64,000 nucleotides of DNA from positions 9,782,952-9,846,951 of the forward strand of contig NC_045142.1 of the NCBI RefSeq assembly GCF_008831285.2, written 5' to 3'. The DNA is from Nymphaea colorata (Eukaryota > Streptophyta > Magnoliopsida > Nymphaeales > Nymphaeaceae). This document shows, in pieces, positions 46,964 through 59,365 of this stretch. Under the pieces are notes generated by a model. It searched no databases, was not told where the DNA came from, and worked only from the letters and a program-made list of their open reading frames with translations. Position numbers and translations under genes: made by a program. The first letter of the stretch is position 1; each line of letters opens with the position of its first letter.

Positions 46964-49189
46964 GTCCCATTATATATGAGTATCTTTAAATGAGTGCCCC
47001 TCCAACCAATTTTTTATGGCTCTGCCACCGCACATGTGGATCATCATTCATAGTGTTCACAAACAACCACACTCCAAAACCTAACCATAAGGCGTCCTGA
47101 GCTAGGTGGCCACTTCGTTTCCCGGCTGAAGCTACTGGAGCAATCAACTCCTACCCTATGTGAGGAATGCAATATCACAAACCACCCAACTGCCTAAAGA
47201 GGAAGAAAAAAGCATACCAAATGGGGGCATCCCGGTGACTCCTTGTGTTAGACATGTCATTGTATGACAAGAAGCCTCCAAAGGCCTTGATGTCACCGAG
47301 GGATTTCATCGAAGTCATTGCTACAAGCATTTACTTTTTGCTTACTTAATAACATGTCATGCAATGCCATGCCAGGAGACCAACCTACTTCTTTCACATG
47401 AGTCACCATACGAGATGTCTATTGTTGTAACTCAAAATGCATTCCCTTGCACCGAGGGTAAATAGCTCGCACCTGCTATTTATGTAGGTGCGGTGAAGAT
47501 TAAAAAATATGAAAGAAAACTATATTCTATATACATGACTTAAGCAAAAATACACAAGTAAAAACATGACACTAAAAGAAAGAAACAAAGAAGAGAGGGC
47601 ACACCTGACACTTATACCTACCCTAAAGACATTAAAATAAATCTAATCTAGAAAATAAATATGCTAAACTGCGAGATTATTAAAGCAAGTAATGTTGAGC
47701 AGCCATACATGCAATATCTCAAAGTATAAAGCTCAAGTGCTTCCTCCATCCATCTGCCACACAACTCTGTAAGTGGATGTACGTGTGAGGGGAGGGCCTA
47801 TAGTCACAAGTCAAGTAAGTCTTCATCGTCAACTCTCTAGACATCACTTTGCTATGAGAAGTTGCATGCAAACCAGCTGAAGGTCATGGCCTAGCAAGGT
47901 TCTGCAGGTATGAGGAGTAGGAACCTTCAAGAAAATTGTTAGGCCTAGGACAAACAGAGATTTAGATAACATAATAATTGGGATAAAGACTAGAATATAT
48001 TAGGAACAATGTGGAACTAGTCTCGATCAAATTAATTCCAGCTTACATAAGTCATATGGGTCAACAAGTGAAGGTTGATCATAATTTGAGCATGGTTTCA
48101 AATTGTCTAGTTAGCAAGCAATTGTTCTTTCATTGGAGAACATGATCTAATGCTAAAAGTTGGAGGTTGGTTAGAAACTCGATGTAGCATTTCTCCCAAT
48201 TGCTGAGTGTCACTAGAAATTTGAAAACTAATCAAATTGTGAGAACAATGCCAAATCTCATTTCTCTTTTACCAAAGATGTGAAAAATAAAAATGAAATG
48301 TTTATGCAATGTTTCCTACCATTGCCCTAGTCAGTCAGAATAGATCTAAACCATCGGTGTAAAGCCAGTGGCACTTAATTAAATGCTATGGTAACCAGTT
48401 GACCCAATTTCACTCAAAATGAAATTAAGCAACGATTATGATGTTGATGGCTATGAGGACGATGAGGACGACAAGGACATAGAAATCTAGGAGCATAATT
48501 CTAATGTCTTTAGCTTGGAGTTGATTATAGGATAGAGGTTTTTGCTTCAATCAATCAAGGCAGAAACTCCTCCCTAGTGCAAGAGGAAGAGGAAGCTTTC
48601 AGGTGAGCTTTTGATGCTAAACTAGAAGGTTTTATGACAACATCGTGCACCTGGGTTCCTCCTTCTCCACTGTTGCCACCAACTTCATAGAATATGGTTA
48701 ATTCCAACGTACATGCCTCTCTTCGGCCTATCAATAACAGTGGACAGGCAGAAACCATCAACCATCGCTTTGTTAGGCAAGAGCAACAAAGCAAGGACCA
48801 AAGACTATGGCACTCATAACTCTTACATGAATCTCTTCTTCGAGATCTCCATTTAGACCAATGCAAGATGTTGGACTAGGAATTTGATGAGTTTCTCAAT
48901 GGTATGAGCTATGGTTTCAAGTTTAGTGCATCATTTATCCCCATGGACTATTCCAACTCTTTTTCATGGGGCTGTTGGGCTACAAACAATAACAGTTCAA
49001 AATTTTATCCATGGTAACTTTTTTATGTGCAACAAATTGTGAGTTTTTTTCTTAAAAAAAATATAGGCCATCAAACATGGCCTGGATTTAGAAAAGTGAA
49101 AATTACCCTACCATACATTTTTATGTTTTTTTTTATTTTATCACTCAAAATATTTCCATGGCATCAAACGCAGCCTTAGGTTCAACTCG
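46192..49189. other. No gene seen
   Basis: AT-rich DNA with a (TA)n at about 46932-46962. A 103-codon minus-strand frame at 48555-48866 has no known domain and lies close to Gypsy pol, so it may be an older part of it. Nothing else could be assigned. Confidence 0.4.
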
Positions 49190-51400
49190 ATCATAGTTTT
49201 ATAGCCATGCCAATCTCATAGATAACTGCAGATGGTGGTAGATACACATATAAGGCCTCAAAGGTTGTCATTTGAGTTCAAAAATCAAAGGACAACTTAG
49301 TTCCCTATAAAAGAAATTTAGTCTAGGGGAATGTCTCTTACTCAAAAATAGTGAGTGTAGGATTCAATTGTCATATTTACCACATCAGTCTATTCATTAG
49401 TATGAGGTTGGTTATGTGTGCTAAAATTTAGCTTGGTCCCTCCAAGTTTGAAGTTCTCTCACCAGATTTCACTCTTAACATTATAGTATCTTGGCCATAT
49501 AGATAAATGACTATGGCATCCCATTAAGTTTTCTCACGTAGTTTTGGAGGGCTTTAATCACAATCAGCACTTACAGGGTCAGGATATGACTATCAAATAG
49601 CCACATTTGGTAAATCAATCCACCATCACCATGGTAGTTTCGTTGATGTATGATTTGATAAAACATAATTAAAGTCTACAAATATGTCCCTCTATGGTAC
49701 CCAAGGAATAGGTAGTGGAACATGATGAGATAGTGTTTTTATAACTTCATACTTTTATTTTTGGCATGTGGGACATTCCATTGCCAACTTTCTCACTGAC
49801 CTCTTCATGGAAATACTCATTCACCCTCTAAAGCATCTTGTATACTCCCCTATGCTCAACCATGAGAGTGTCATAGATGTAGAATATCGTAAATTCAAAG
49901 GGATTCCTTAGAAACCATAGCGTAATTTTTGTACTTCAAGACTTAGTTTCGTAAAGTTTAATTAGCTAAAACACTTGGGCTAAGGTCTTTGTGATGGTTC
50001 TAAGTGTATTATTGAATTGTTGGTATATTTGGAGTTACGTCTAAATCTCTAAATTGATGATTGAAAGGTTCATCAACAAGATTTCCCTAGATCAAGATAG
50101 AATCGATGGCTTGATGTTCAAACAATTTTTATATTGAACAACAAAATTATATTAAATAACTTTGCCAACCACTTTATATTGATTTAAGGTAGTACTCTTA
50201 GGTGCAACAAGTACATGTGGCTATGGTGATTGGTATGCACCACAGGCCTCCTACCTAGCAAATAGGTCATTCACTTCTCAATGGCCATGACCATGGCCAA
50301 TATCTTCCTATCATAAGTCAAGAATGATTGTCATTCAAGATGCGAGTCCCTTGTTCAGATAAGCAATCAAGTGTCCATCATGTGCAACACTACTCAAATG
50401 CCCGATCACATGCATATGTCTCAATCGTAAATAAGTGAGAAAAGATTGATAGAGCTAACAATGAGTGTTTACTATTGCTTGTTTGATCAGCTCAAATGCT
50501 CATTGAGACTTATCCATCCAAATAAATGACCTTTTTTGACATGCTACTCAAGGAGAGGAATATAACTACAGTGTTAGATAAGCCATCGTAATAACAAGTT
50601 GCGCCAAAAAAACCACTCAAGTCTTTGATGTCATAGTGTATGGGTCAACCATGCATCACTTATAGCTTTTGAGATCAACCACTCCATCATGATTAACCAC
50701 AATGTAAGCTAAGTATGTCGCATCTTGTTGCCTAAATCTACATTAGGAAACTTAGCATGCAATTAGTGATTACACAATATTTCGAGTATTTTTGTAGATG
50801 TGTGTAGCATGTTCATCAAGTGTATAGCTTATACACAAGAATACTAATAAGAAACACAAGAATAAAGCAACATATAAACGCCCTAAACATAATGGTCATG
50901 TAACATTATAAGGTGCATTGTGCATTTGAGATTAAATGGCATACTTAGATACTTGTAGTGGGCATCATGAATCCAAAGCATAGTTCTTGATGTCACCCTC
51001 TATCATCCTGATCTAATGGTACCATGCTTTGAGATCCAACTTTGAGTATCATTAGTTCTATGTTGCCCATCAAGTAGGCACATGCATAAATGTCATGTAT
51101 CATCATTTATCTTCATAAGTAGTAAGGTTGAGGAAAAAGATCTAGTATTGGCCTAATAATTCATATCTCCATCATTTGTGTACAAAAGAAGGCTAGTGCT
51201 TGGCTTAATAATTTTTGTCCCCATCATCTATGCCATGAATCATTCAATCTTATCCTTCAAAGCATAAGTATATTTATAGGACCGAACGTTAACTAGTCTG
51301 ATACCATCCAACAGCTATATCATGTGATCTTGTGGGATAAGCCCATGGGATTGCAAAAAAATGCTCAAAATTAGTTAGAACTTACCACAACACTTTGCTC
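49190..51400 (-). pseudogene. Heavily decayed Ty3/Gypsy pol (RT, RNase H, integrase)
   Basis: The minus strand holds a decayed pol in the proper Gypsy order. From the right: FEHFFAIPWAYPTRSHDIAV (about 51375-51315), the linker before reverse transcriptase; SKLDLKAWYH-IRM-EGDIK (about 51050-50980), the catalytic first-Asp block; KRSFIWMDKSQ-AFELIKQAI (about 50545-50475), the connection to RNase H; then integrase VMVDWFTKCGYLI (about 49640-49585). Stops and indels are frequent throughout and no open frame exceeds 100 codons, so it is much older than the Gypsy at 12-15.6 kb. Confidence 0.82.
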
Positions 51401-52236
51401 CTGTGACATATGGTGATATGGTAAAACCTCTTTATGTAGCCAACAATCCAATCAACTCAAAGGATGGGTGCTCATTGATGGGGCAGTTGTTTACACGCAA
51501 CATTTTTCTATTTCATATATAGATTGTAAAATGAGAAATATGCTCGCATCCATTATGCATTATAATCTTAACAATAGGACGTGACCTATTGGTACGAGGT
51601 TTGCCATTCATTGTGGTTCTACCAAATGTAATGAGACCAAAGATTAGGCCACATTACTCTAATATCTAAGTAACTAAATGTCATCTTATGCCTAAGCATG
51701 TTGAAAGCAAATTGTGCCATAGTTTAAGAAAAATTTGATTGGTGAAAATCTAAGTGAATCATTAGATATGAGGGATTTGAGCAATAGATCACCCTATCCA
51801 AATCCTTGATTCATGAAAATATTGATGCCTAATCTAAATGATATATGCATCTAGGGATTTGTGTGATCAATACTAAGTTTTGTAAGGTTGAGGTTGGAGT
51901 TAAGTTTGAAATCTAGGGTCTTAAGAGAGCAGGCAACGTGAATTAGGGTTTTTTAATGTTTAAGTCCATCTTTGATACCATGTCATGAATTTATATTTTG
52001 TCAATTAGTGTTTAGAGTCTAGGGCTTTGAAACATAGTTTATGAAACCAGGGTTTTAGTGATATGATTGAGGTCTTTAAGGTCAAGTTATAGTAAGGACA
52101 TCAAAGTGGATCCAAATTTATGGTTTTAGCCAACTAAAGTTTAGATGAAAGAGAAACTTTTAAAGTAGAGGTGTCTCATATAGATTTATAGTTAGGGTAT
52201 AGAGTAAGACACAATCTAAGGGTTTTTAAAGTTAGA

Positions 52237-52444
52237 GTTTTCGGAATCATGATTGTGGTGTTTAATGCAGGTCTTAGCTTGGCATTAGAATCAAGCATAG
52301 ACCTAGGATTTATAATAAAGTAAGCAACCTAGTGTTTATATATTTTCGGAATCATGATTGTGGTTAATGCAAGTCTTAGCTTGGCATTAGAATAGACCTA
52401 AGATTTATAATAAAGTAAGCAGCCTAGTGTTTATATATATATAT
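52237..52444. repeat. 105-bp tandem duplication
   Basis: Two copies begin with ttttcggaatcatgattg at 52238 and 52343 and end cctagtgtttatata. The second has small deletions. The array touches the left edge of the inverted-arm element. Confidence 0.9.
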
Positions 52445-52923
52445 AGAAAGAGAGAGAAAGAGAGTCTCGAGCATAACGGGCGGATAGACGGACGTGTCTC
52501 ACGTGGGTGGGATGCGTCCCATCGAGTTTTAATGAGAAAAGGGGACATTTCGAGATGGGGTCCTCGAACGCGCTCTCATTTCTCCCCCTCTTCAATCTCT
52601 CTCCTCTCTCATGCTCATGCTCTCCGCCTCAATTAGAAACCCTCTGTCGCCCTCTGCCCATCTCAACTGCTCACTGGGGACTCTCCACCTCTCTCTGCCC
52701 CCACTCACCGGATGCTCGGACCCTAAACATTTTCTTAAGGCTGTCCCTTCGAGCGGACTTCATTTCCCCCCCAAGCTCTTTCTTTGTTCTGTCTCCCGTG
52801 GCAGTTGGCAGCCAGTTGTGGTAGCCACTTAAAACCCTATATTTTTCATTCTCTCCCTCACACACTGACCCTTCCCTTCTTCAGTCCTCCACTTTCCTCT
52901 GCCCTCACTCCTCTGGTGCACCA

Positions 52924-53618
52924 ATGACTAGAGAGCCATTGAAGCCATCCAATGTTTGGGAAGTGATGATTGGAAGACCAGCCACAAACCTCAGGTGTAT
53001 TCTTTCTTCTGGTTCTTCTTCTTCCTCTTTGTCTGTTCCTAATTCATTTGTTTTCTTCTTCTTTCTTCTATTTTATTTGAATATCTCTTGGGTTGAAACA
53101 TCAATCTAAAACATACTGAAAAGCTAAGGAGATACCTGTTATTGAAATATGAGCATCTCTGTCAGCAGTCTTATTTTTGTTGCCTGCCGTTGGAATAAAA
53201 TTATTTTCAAACTGAGTGCCTGCCGACCTAATTAGCCATGAGTATAGTGTACCACACATGATCAAATTGATGGCAAAAGCCTACAAATGGTTTTTGTGTT
53301 TTCTGTCATGAGTATAGTGGACCACACATGATCAAGTTGATGGCAAAAGCCTACAAATGGTTTTTGTGTTTTCTGGTTTTTCTTTCCCTGACTTTACTAA
53401 CCAACTAGCCACCTTTTCTTTTCTTTTTCTTGCTATTTCTCTTTTTCAGTTTAAGAATTTGGCTTTACTGAAAGATTTAGTTTATAGCCCTTAGTTTGAA
53501 GCTTCCATTTGGTTTTGCTGATTATATTTCTTTTCTTTTCCCGTCTTGATAATTTATGATTTTGTTATTCCCTTCCCTTGGCAGTGGTCAAAAGATGGAA
53601 GCAACTAATGGCAGCTAA
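52924..53618 (+). CDS. Possible tiny two-exon coding unit within the element
   Basis: Exon 1 (52924-52994) reads MTREPLKPSNVWEVMIGR then PATNL and ends at CAG|GTGTAT. A possible second exon starts at 53585 after cttggcag and reads SGQKMEATNGS before a stop at 53616-53618, giving about 35 codons. The splice sites fit the GT-AG rule and phase is kept. The size is tiny and no domain is known, so this may be a captured gene fragment or a chance match. It starts just inside the left inverted arm, where that arm would serve as promoter and leader. Confidence 0.25.
53237..53376. repeat. 70-bp tandem duplication, almost identical
   Basis: Two copies of catgagtatagtgKaccacac... start at 53237 and 53307 and differ at only two positions, so the duplication is recent. 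It lies in the putative intron of the inverted-arm element. Confidence 0.95.
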
Positions 53619-54125
53619 AAGTTTATCATGACACCAATTATTTCTAAAGATGGCCAGCCTTTGAACCAGATGATGGTACAACAACAAGAACTAACAGAGA
53701 CCCTTCGCCGAACATAGAGAGTAGTCATAACCCCTTGGTTCAAGATTTCTCACATGGTCCTTCAAGTACGATTGCCAATAGATTTGACCCATATAGATGC
53801 TCACATTTTATGAGAGTGCTGGCCTCTTCCACTTAATTTTGGCATCTTTTTGTTGTTTATGTGGAAGATGAAGCTCAATTCTAGTGTGAAATTTTGTTTT
53901 TCCTTAACTTTTTTGGTAAAATTTGGCTATGGAAAATGTTGTACAGCTTTCCAATATGGTGCAGTTCTTTCTTAAGATACAATAGAAGTCCGGACTATTA
54001 CTTAATGGATCTGATTTTAGCTTGTAATGATGAGGCTAATTCAAAGCTCATGACGGTTTTGATGTGTATGTGGCTATGGCAATTCTTGATGCCAATGACT
54101 ATTTGAGAGTCGAATTTGCAGTTTT

Positions 54126-54187
54126 TCAAGGGCATACTTGAATGATCCTTCAAGCGCATACTTGAATGATCCTTCAAGGGCCTACTT
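54126..54187. repeat. 24-bp tandem repeat
   Basis: Three units of ttcaagSgcMtacttRaat, the first two followed by gatcc, at a period of 24 bases. Confidence 0.88.
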
Positions 54188-54890
54188 AAATACAATTATG
54201 AAGGTCCTATACGCATAATGTATGTGATCTCTTGGATTTATTTGAATTTATTGCGCACTTGATCATGTTCATTGCCGTTATCAGATGAGGAAGAGCCCTT
54301 GCAATCTCTAAAAACATGATGGCTTTTGTAAAATGGTGCTTTTATAATGTGTGGAGTAGACGGCACTTGTCAAAAACAAGATTGTATTTTGAGAAAACCA
54401 AAGATCAGGTCTGCCATTGTTACAATAGGATATGAGAACCAAAGATACAAATACTATAAGAAAACTAAATTTGAGTGGGCCTTGGCGTCATCCTAAATCT
54501 CTTCTATGAATTTGCGTGACCATGAAGACACACATTAGTAGGTAATAAGGTAATGGATAAGAGAGGAGAAAGTGTGTGAGAGAAGGAACGAGAAAAAAAA
54601 AAAAGGCCTTAAGTGTCTACCGCAGACCATTCCTTCTACTCGCTCTGTATGCTTTCTGCTGATTGCCGTGGGAGAAAAAAGAGAGAAAGAGCTCGGGGGT
54701 GGGAACTGGGAATGGAGTCCGTTCGAGGGGACCGCCTTCAGGGAATGTTTATGGTAGCGAGCATCTGGTCGAAGAGTGGGCAGAGAGAGCTGGAGGGGAG
54801 AGAGGAGAGGGTTGAGAGGGCGCTCGCCGCTCGAGGACCCCCTCTCAAAATTTCTTTTTTCTCTCTCCACATCTTAATCGTCCGATTAAA

Positions 54891-55562
54891 ACTTGATCAG
54901 ACGGCATCCGCTACAACAGGACAGCATGTTGTTGGTGGGAAAGGAAGAGGCGACCGGCCTCCCATCAGAAGGGTGCTGTTGCTGCATCTCCCATCCCAAT
55001 CCGATGTTCGGCGCATCATTTTTTTTCTTTTTTTTATTTTTATTTTGGATGCGTCATTTTTTCTTTCTTTTTTATCTTTTAAAAACAAAGAATGTTTTCA
55101 AAAAGAATGTGGAGTGGAAGAGAGCATATATATATATAGCATGAGTATATATATATATTTAAGATGACGGTTGGGCTTGCCTGCCTAGACACCCCACACC
55201 CAAAAGTTTAGAAAAATAAACCGTTACCTGTTAAAGTTTTTCAAAATTTCAATTTGGCTGTTGTAGCACTTTTGAAAAAATACAGTTGGCCCCTACAATT
55301 TTTTTTTTTTAAATGTAGTTAGCTACTGTACTATTTGACCCCCAAATAAATGAACTCCAAGCTCTGCGCTTGTGATGGAAGTTGATGTCATTGCTTCTGG
55401 CAGTTAAGTGAAGGACAATCTAGTTACCTTTCATTGTTAAGAAATAGTTTTATCATATTGGGGCTAATTTGTAATTACTTTAACGTTTTCTTCTTAGGAG
55501 TGGTTGTTTTGAGAATTAAGTGAAAAAATTGTGTGCTTACATGAGGTCTTTCCAAAAGTTGC
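54891..55562. other. Spacer between inverted-arm element and viral cluster
   Basis: No gene. It has two short (TA)n runs (about 55126-55138 and 55147-55160). The 184-codon plus-strand frame at 54613-55167 runs through the right arm into this spacer and has no motif. Confidence 0.5.
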
Positions 55563-55660
55563 AATACTTTGAAAATATTTTTCCTTGGTCAATACTTTGT
55601 ATTAATATTCTTTATTGGGCAAAGGCCATTTTATGTTAATTGTCATGCTATTTGTTGAGA
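55563..55660 (-). pseudogene. Endogenous pararetrovirus fragment, inverted RT piece
   Basis: About 95 bases are almost the same as 63517-63612, which is part of the reverse transcriptase of viral copy B, and are in the same orientation as that copy (minus). It shares aaaatatttttccttgg, ctttgtattaatA and gggcaaaggYcattttatg. It is therefore a separate viral piece placed next to copy A in opposite orientation. Confidence 0.82.
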
Positions 55661-55723
55661 TAGTGTGCCTAAGTTCAGGTAGGATTTCTACAAGGGTATC
55701 CAGCAATTTGGGGAGTTTTTACC

Positions 55724-56560
55724 ATGACAGATGAAGTTTACAAAGGTATGCTTAAGTTCAAAGTGTACGTAAATTATCTACTCCTACACTCGACCCAATC
55801 ATTAAAACACAAGATGACAATGCCATGCAGCTCAACTATCTTATCCATTAGAGCACGTATGCAGAAAAAACACTTCAAGAAGATTGAAGAACAACTCCAA
55901 GTCGTCCATGATAACATGGAAACTATCAAGTCTCTCGTGGATGTAGAGAAAAAATAGTTTAAGGTATGAGAAAAAGAGACCTTAAAAGCACATTCCAAAA
56001 ACCTGTCGAAGAAAGAAATTAGTCCATATTCTTTCAGCAGTCGATCAAAACCCCTGGCATACAAAGATTTTTATCTTATGCCCAATTTTAGCGATGCTAG
56101 AGATGCTAAAGGATACATGAGGATGTTGCAGAATCAGCCCCAAAATCGGCCGCCAGAAATAAAAAAGCATGTGATCTTCCTAGGATCAGAAATTTCAATT
56201 CTGAACATGGATACATGCCCAGCTATAAAAGTCGCTAAACTAATTTAACTATAGGCTCAACACTTGTATATGGTGGTTACTGAGAAAATGATGTTTCCAA
56301 AAAATGTATAGAGAATACTACTCTTCACCTTTTCAGGATGTGTAGCAAATTGGTGGAAGTTTATACCATACTTAAAAAATAAGAGATCATTCAAAAAGAC
56401 CTAGCAGTATTGGGAAACTGGATAATTTTGCAGTTTCAGTCGAACCTGCTAGCACACCAGTCATCACATTGGTTTATGTTCACAAAAAGAAAGTTGAAGG
56501 ATCTGAGCCAATTGGAACAATACGCCAAAAATTATCTCAATGAAGCATACCGCCCTGGTT
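55724..56560 (+). pseudogene. EPRV copy A: upstream region, coiled-coil and unassigned
   Basis: A 77-codon frame (55724-55957) ends in a lysine/glutamate-rich helix (HFKKIEEQLQVVHDNMETIK), likely a coiled coil. A further broken part (56070-56560) includes NFSDARDAKGYMRMLQNQP and FTKRKLKDLSQLEQYAKNYL. They lie before the protease, where movement and coat-protein parts would be expected, but I cannot match them to a named domain. Confidence 0.5.
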
Positions 56561-56929
56561 AGAAGTGAATTTTGCAAATAATTTTGCATCAACTAGTACG
56601 TACAAAATCTTTCGTAGTGGAAGCAGTGAAAAGAATACAGATTTAGAAGAATCTCAATCAAAGGAATCAAATTATGAAATAGAAATAATATATTTAGATA
56701 GTGAAGTCCCAATAGCTCCAAAACACCAGAAAAGGTGGGCAGCCTCAGAAAAGTAGCAAAGGTTATATAAGTGAAAGGTATAACTCTTATTACATTTTGG
56801 AATTTCACACCAAAAAATAGTCTTAAACATTTAGAGATAAGGCAAATAAAAAAAGATGTTCCTATCCAACATTTTCATAATTATCTCAATCTAAATTGTT
56901 GTGGACAAAAGAGAAAAATGGAAAAAATA

Positions 56930-57480
56930 ACAAACCTTCATTGATACAGGTGCAAACATGAATTTTTACAAAAAATAAATAATTAACGACTGGCTATACA
57001 TGAACGCACCATAGTAAAAACAATGAATGGATAAAGAAGACTACATAATTTTGCCAAATGTAATGGCAAAAATAGGAGAAAAAACGATCGGTGCAAACTT
57101 TATACATATCAATGATGTCAGACATGATTATCAGGCTTGGATCAGTTACATTAGATGAAATTGGTTCATACACTATCTGTAGAGTCTTCAAAATAGGAAA
57201 AAAAGGATAGGTAGTCCCACATGTGTTAGCCTCTTTTAAAAGGATGTAAAATAAAGGAAGGAAAAAATAGGCCAACACAAAGAAAATGTCTATACTTGAA
57301 ATCATGAAACAGGAACTAGAATTTAAAGAGGAAGAGGAAGTAAAGAGAATCATGGCTATTAAATTTATAAATTTACTATTAGGACAGAGAATAGATTGTC
57401 TTCCAGAATTCACCCAAGTAGTGGATTTGTTGTAATCATGCTTTGTAGAACATTTATTACAGTTTTGAGATAAAGATTCA
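56930..57480 (+). pseudogene. EPRV copy A: aspartic protease region
   Basis: FIDTGANMNFYK near 56938-56973 carries the DTG active-site triplet of retroviral-type aspartic proteases, intact in this copy. The following coding signal is broken by stops and merges into a poorly kept spacer before reverse transcriptase. It is at the expected place directly upstream of RT. The long minus-strand frame over it (56994-57512) is a shadow. Confidence 0.7.
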
Positions 57481-57499
57481 CCAACAACACACATACCTA

Positions 57500-58750
57500 C
57501 TATACACAACATTCCTTAGTCTCTAAACTAGATAAAAAAGAAATTACTTCTTAAATCAAGGAATTAGAGGATAATGGTCTGATCAAAAAATCAGAATCAC
57601 ATTATGAAAGTGCAAGCTTCATATTAAGAAATCATGCAGAGATAAAAAGAGAAAAGGCAAGAATGTTAATCAACTATATTTCTCCAAATAGTTTGACAGT
57701 TGACATAATGGCATTTACCCAACAAAATATTATTAATACAAAGGGCTGCTTAAGGAAAAATATTTCAAAGTTTGATTGCAAGTCTGGATCTCATCATATT
57801 AAGATTGTATACCAGGACATACATAAAACATCATTCTACACTCCTTGGTTTGTATGAATAGCTGGTCATGTCAATCGGTCTTAAGAATGCACCATCATAA
57901 TTTCAACGAAGGATGGATGAAATTTTTAGAGGCTATGATTTCATAATAAATTATATTGATGATTTTCTAATAGTTTCACAAACAATGGAAGAACATTTGT
58001 AGCATCTTAAGATCTCCACTGAGATATGTGTCAAACATGGCATTGGACTATCAAAATCAAAAGAAAAATTCCAAAACGAGAAATAGAATATCTTGGCATC
58101 AAATTCATAAAAGGAAAAATTACCATGTAAGATAACGTTTTAAAGAATATTGAACAATTCCCAAATCAACTAGAAAATAAGGTGTTGTACTAAAGGTTTA
58201 TTGGGTGCCTAAATTATGTTGGAAGTTATATTCAAAATGTCTCGTAGAAAACACAGGCAATCGGAAAAGTAATGAACCATGAGCCATATGAATGGAATAA
58301 AGCAGCCATATGAGCAATAATCTCTTCGAAAGAAGAATACTAGAAACTATCAGAATTAGAACCAGCATTCTCTAGGCCCTTTGTCCTGTCAACAGATGCA
58401 TCCAATGATACACGGGTGGCAAAAAGTCAATAAAGAAAAGATGTGTTTTATACAAACGGGCAGTTCAAGTTCAATTAAATCACATACTAGCCTACCAAAA
58501 AAGAAATCCTTGCAGCAATCAAAGGATTAGAAAATTTTCATTCTTATCTGATCGGGGAAAAGTTTATTTTGAGAACAAATTCACAAAATCTATTAATCCT
58601 TAGAAGAAAAATCACTAGCAGTCTGAAACTGCAAAGATTTGCATAGTGGTAATTTTTGTTACCTCAATATGATTTCACCGTTGATTTGGTCAAATGGATA
58701 CATCATTCCTTACAGACGTATTCACCAGAAAATGCAAAATGATGAGATTA
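57500..58750 (+). pseudogene. EPRV copy A: reverse transcriptase and RNase H
   Basis: Reverse transcriptase starts with IKELEDNGLIKKSESHYESA and MLINYISPNSLTVDI (57560-57705), followed by ISKFDCKSG (about 57763-57790), where FDCKSG is a hallmark of Caulimoviridae. The catalytic box NYIDDFL is at about 57949-57970. After several stops come IEQFPNQLENK (about 58150) and the connection to RNase H. RNase H follows with FVLSTDASND (about 58381-58410) and KKEILAAIKGLENFHSYL (about 58500-58555). Multiple stops and frame changes show it cannot be expressed. Confidence 0.87.
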
Positions 58751-59365
58751 AAAGGGTGGCAATGGAAAGACTTGTAGGTAGATATGTCTGAATGAAGATT
58801 GAAGGCTTTCAAAAAAATAGAAAGCTATATCCGAAATTTACAGATGCAATAAAAGGATGATACCCAAATCTGGATTTCTTCTACACCACAGCAAGAAGAA
58901 TTACATTCATTGTAAACAATCTCAAGTGGACATTATTTGAAGTTGAGATATTGTCATGGGTCATTGAGACAAACATTCTGGACAACTTAATACTCCATCG
59001 ACGTCAATTGTATGTTAATTTTGTTTCTAGATATTTTCTTAATTTTATTGCAAGACCCAAAAAGGAAGAAACACTATGTTAAAAACTTCAGAGGATCAAC
59101 TTCGTCAACTATCTGGAAGTAATAATTTTTCAAGACAAACATCTCATCTACAAAAATATTCTAAGGACAGTAGAGTTTGAAGAAAGTTGCACATCATTGG
59201 AGCAGACCACTAAAGAAATTCGCTAGTGTCGGAATTGTCAAATCCAAACAAAATGATTCTACCCCCACCATGAAATTGTTGTATGAAGAATATTGGAATC
59301 TGAGGCAAAAAGCAGTGAGACAAAATAAATCCAAAACTCCGACAAGAATATATTCGACTCTATAA
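58751..59365 (+). pseudogene. EPRV copy A: C-terminal tail after RNase H
   Basis: This part continues the viral coding region to a stop at about 59363. It has no named domain. The end (59177-59365, about 62 codons open) has an inverted counterpart in copy B at 61856-62068: the minus-strand frame here and the plus-strand frame there share ILVGVLDLF / ILIRALDLF and YSSYNNFMV. It is thus a common viral segment in opposite orientation. Confidence 0.75.

Larger units (their letters stand above)
52527..54890. mobile_element. Element with about 340-bp inverted arms around exon-like DNA
   Basis: The left arm (about 52527-52869) and right arm (about 54555-54890) are inverted copies. Aligned anchors, the right one read on the minus strand: gagttttaatg / aagttttaatcg; ggggtcctcgaacg / ggggtcctcgagcg; ctctctctgccc in both; aaacattttcttaaggctgtccc / aaacattccctgaaggcggtccc; tctccctcacacac / tctctcacacac. 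Long terminal inverted repeats of this kind suggest a Mutator-like element, or two opposite copies of one promoter segment. The interior (1.7 kb) has an ATG-started exon-like stretch but no transposase. Exact ends and target duplication are not settled. Confidence 0.65.

Noticed and set aside
54613-55167. 184-codon plus-strand frame
   Set aside because: It runs antisense through the right inverted arm and then into T-rich spacer and TA repeats. No motif, and the arm's counterpart has no such frame.
56994-57512. 172-codon minus-strand frame
   Set aside because: It lies antisense to the protease to RT spacer of viral copy A, and its phenylalanine-rich translation is typical of a shadow of AT-rich DNA.
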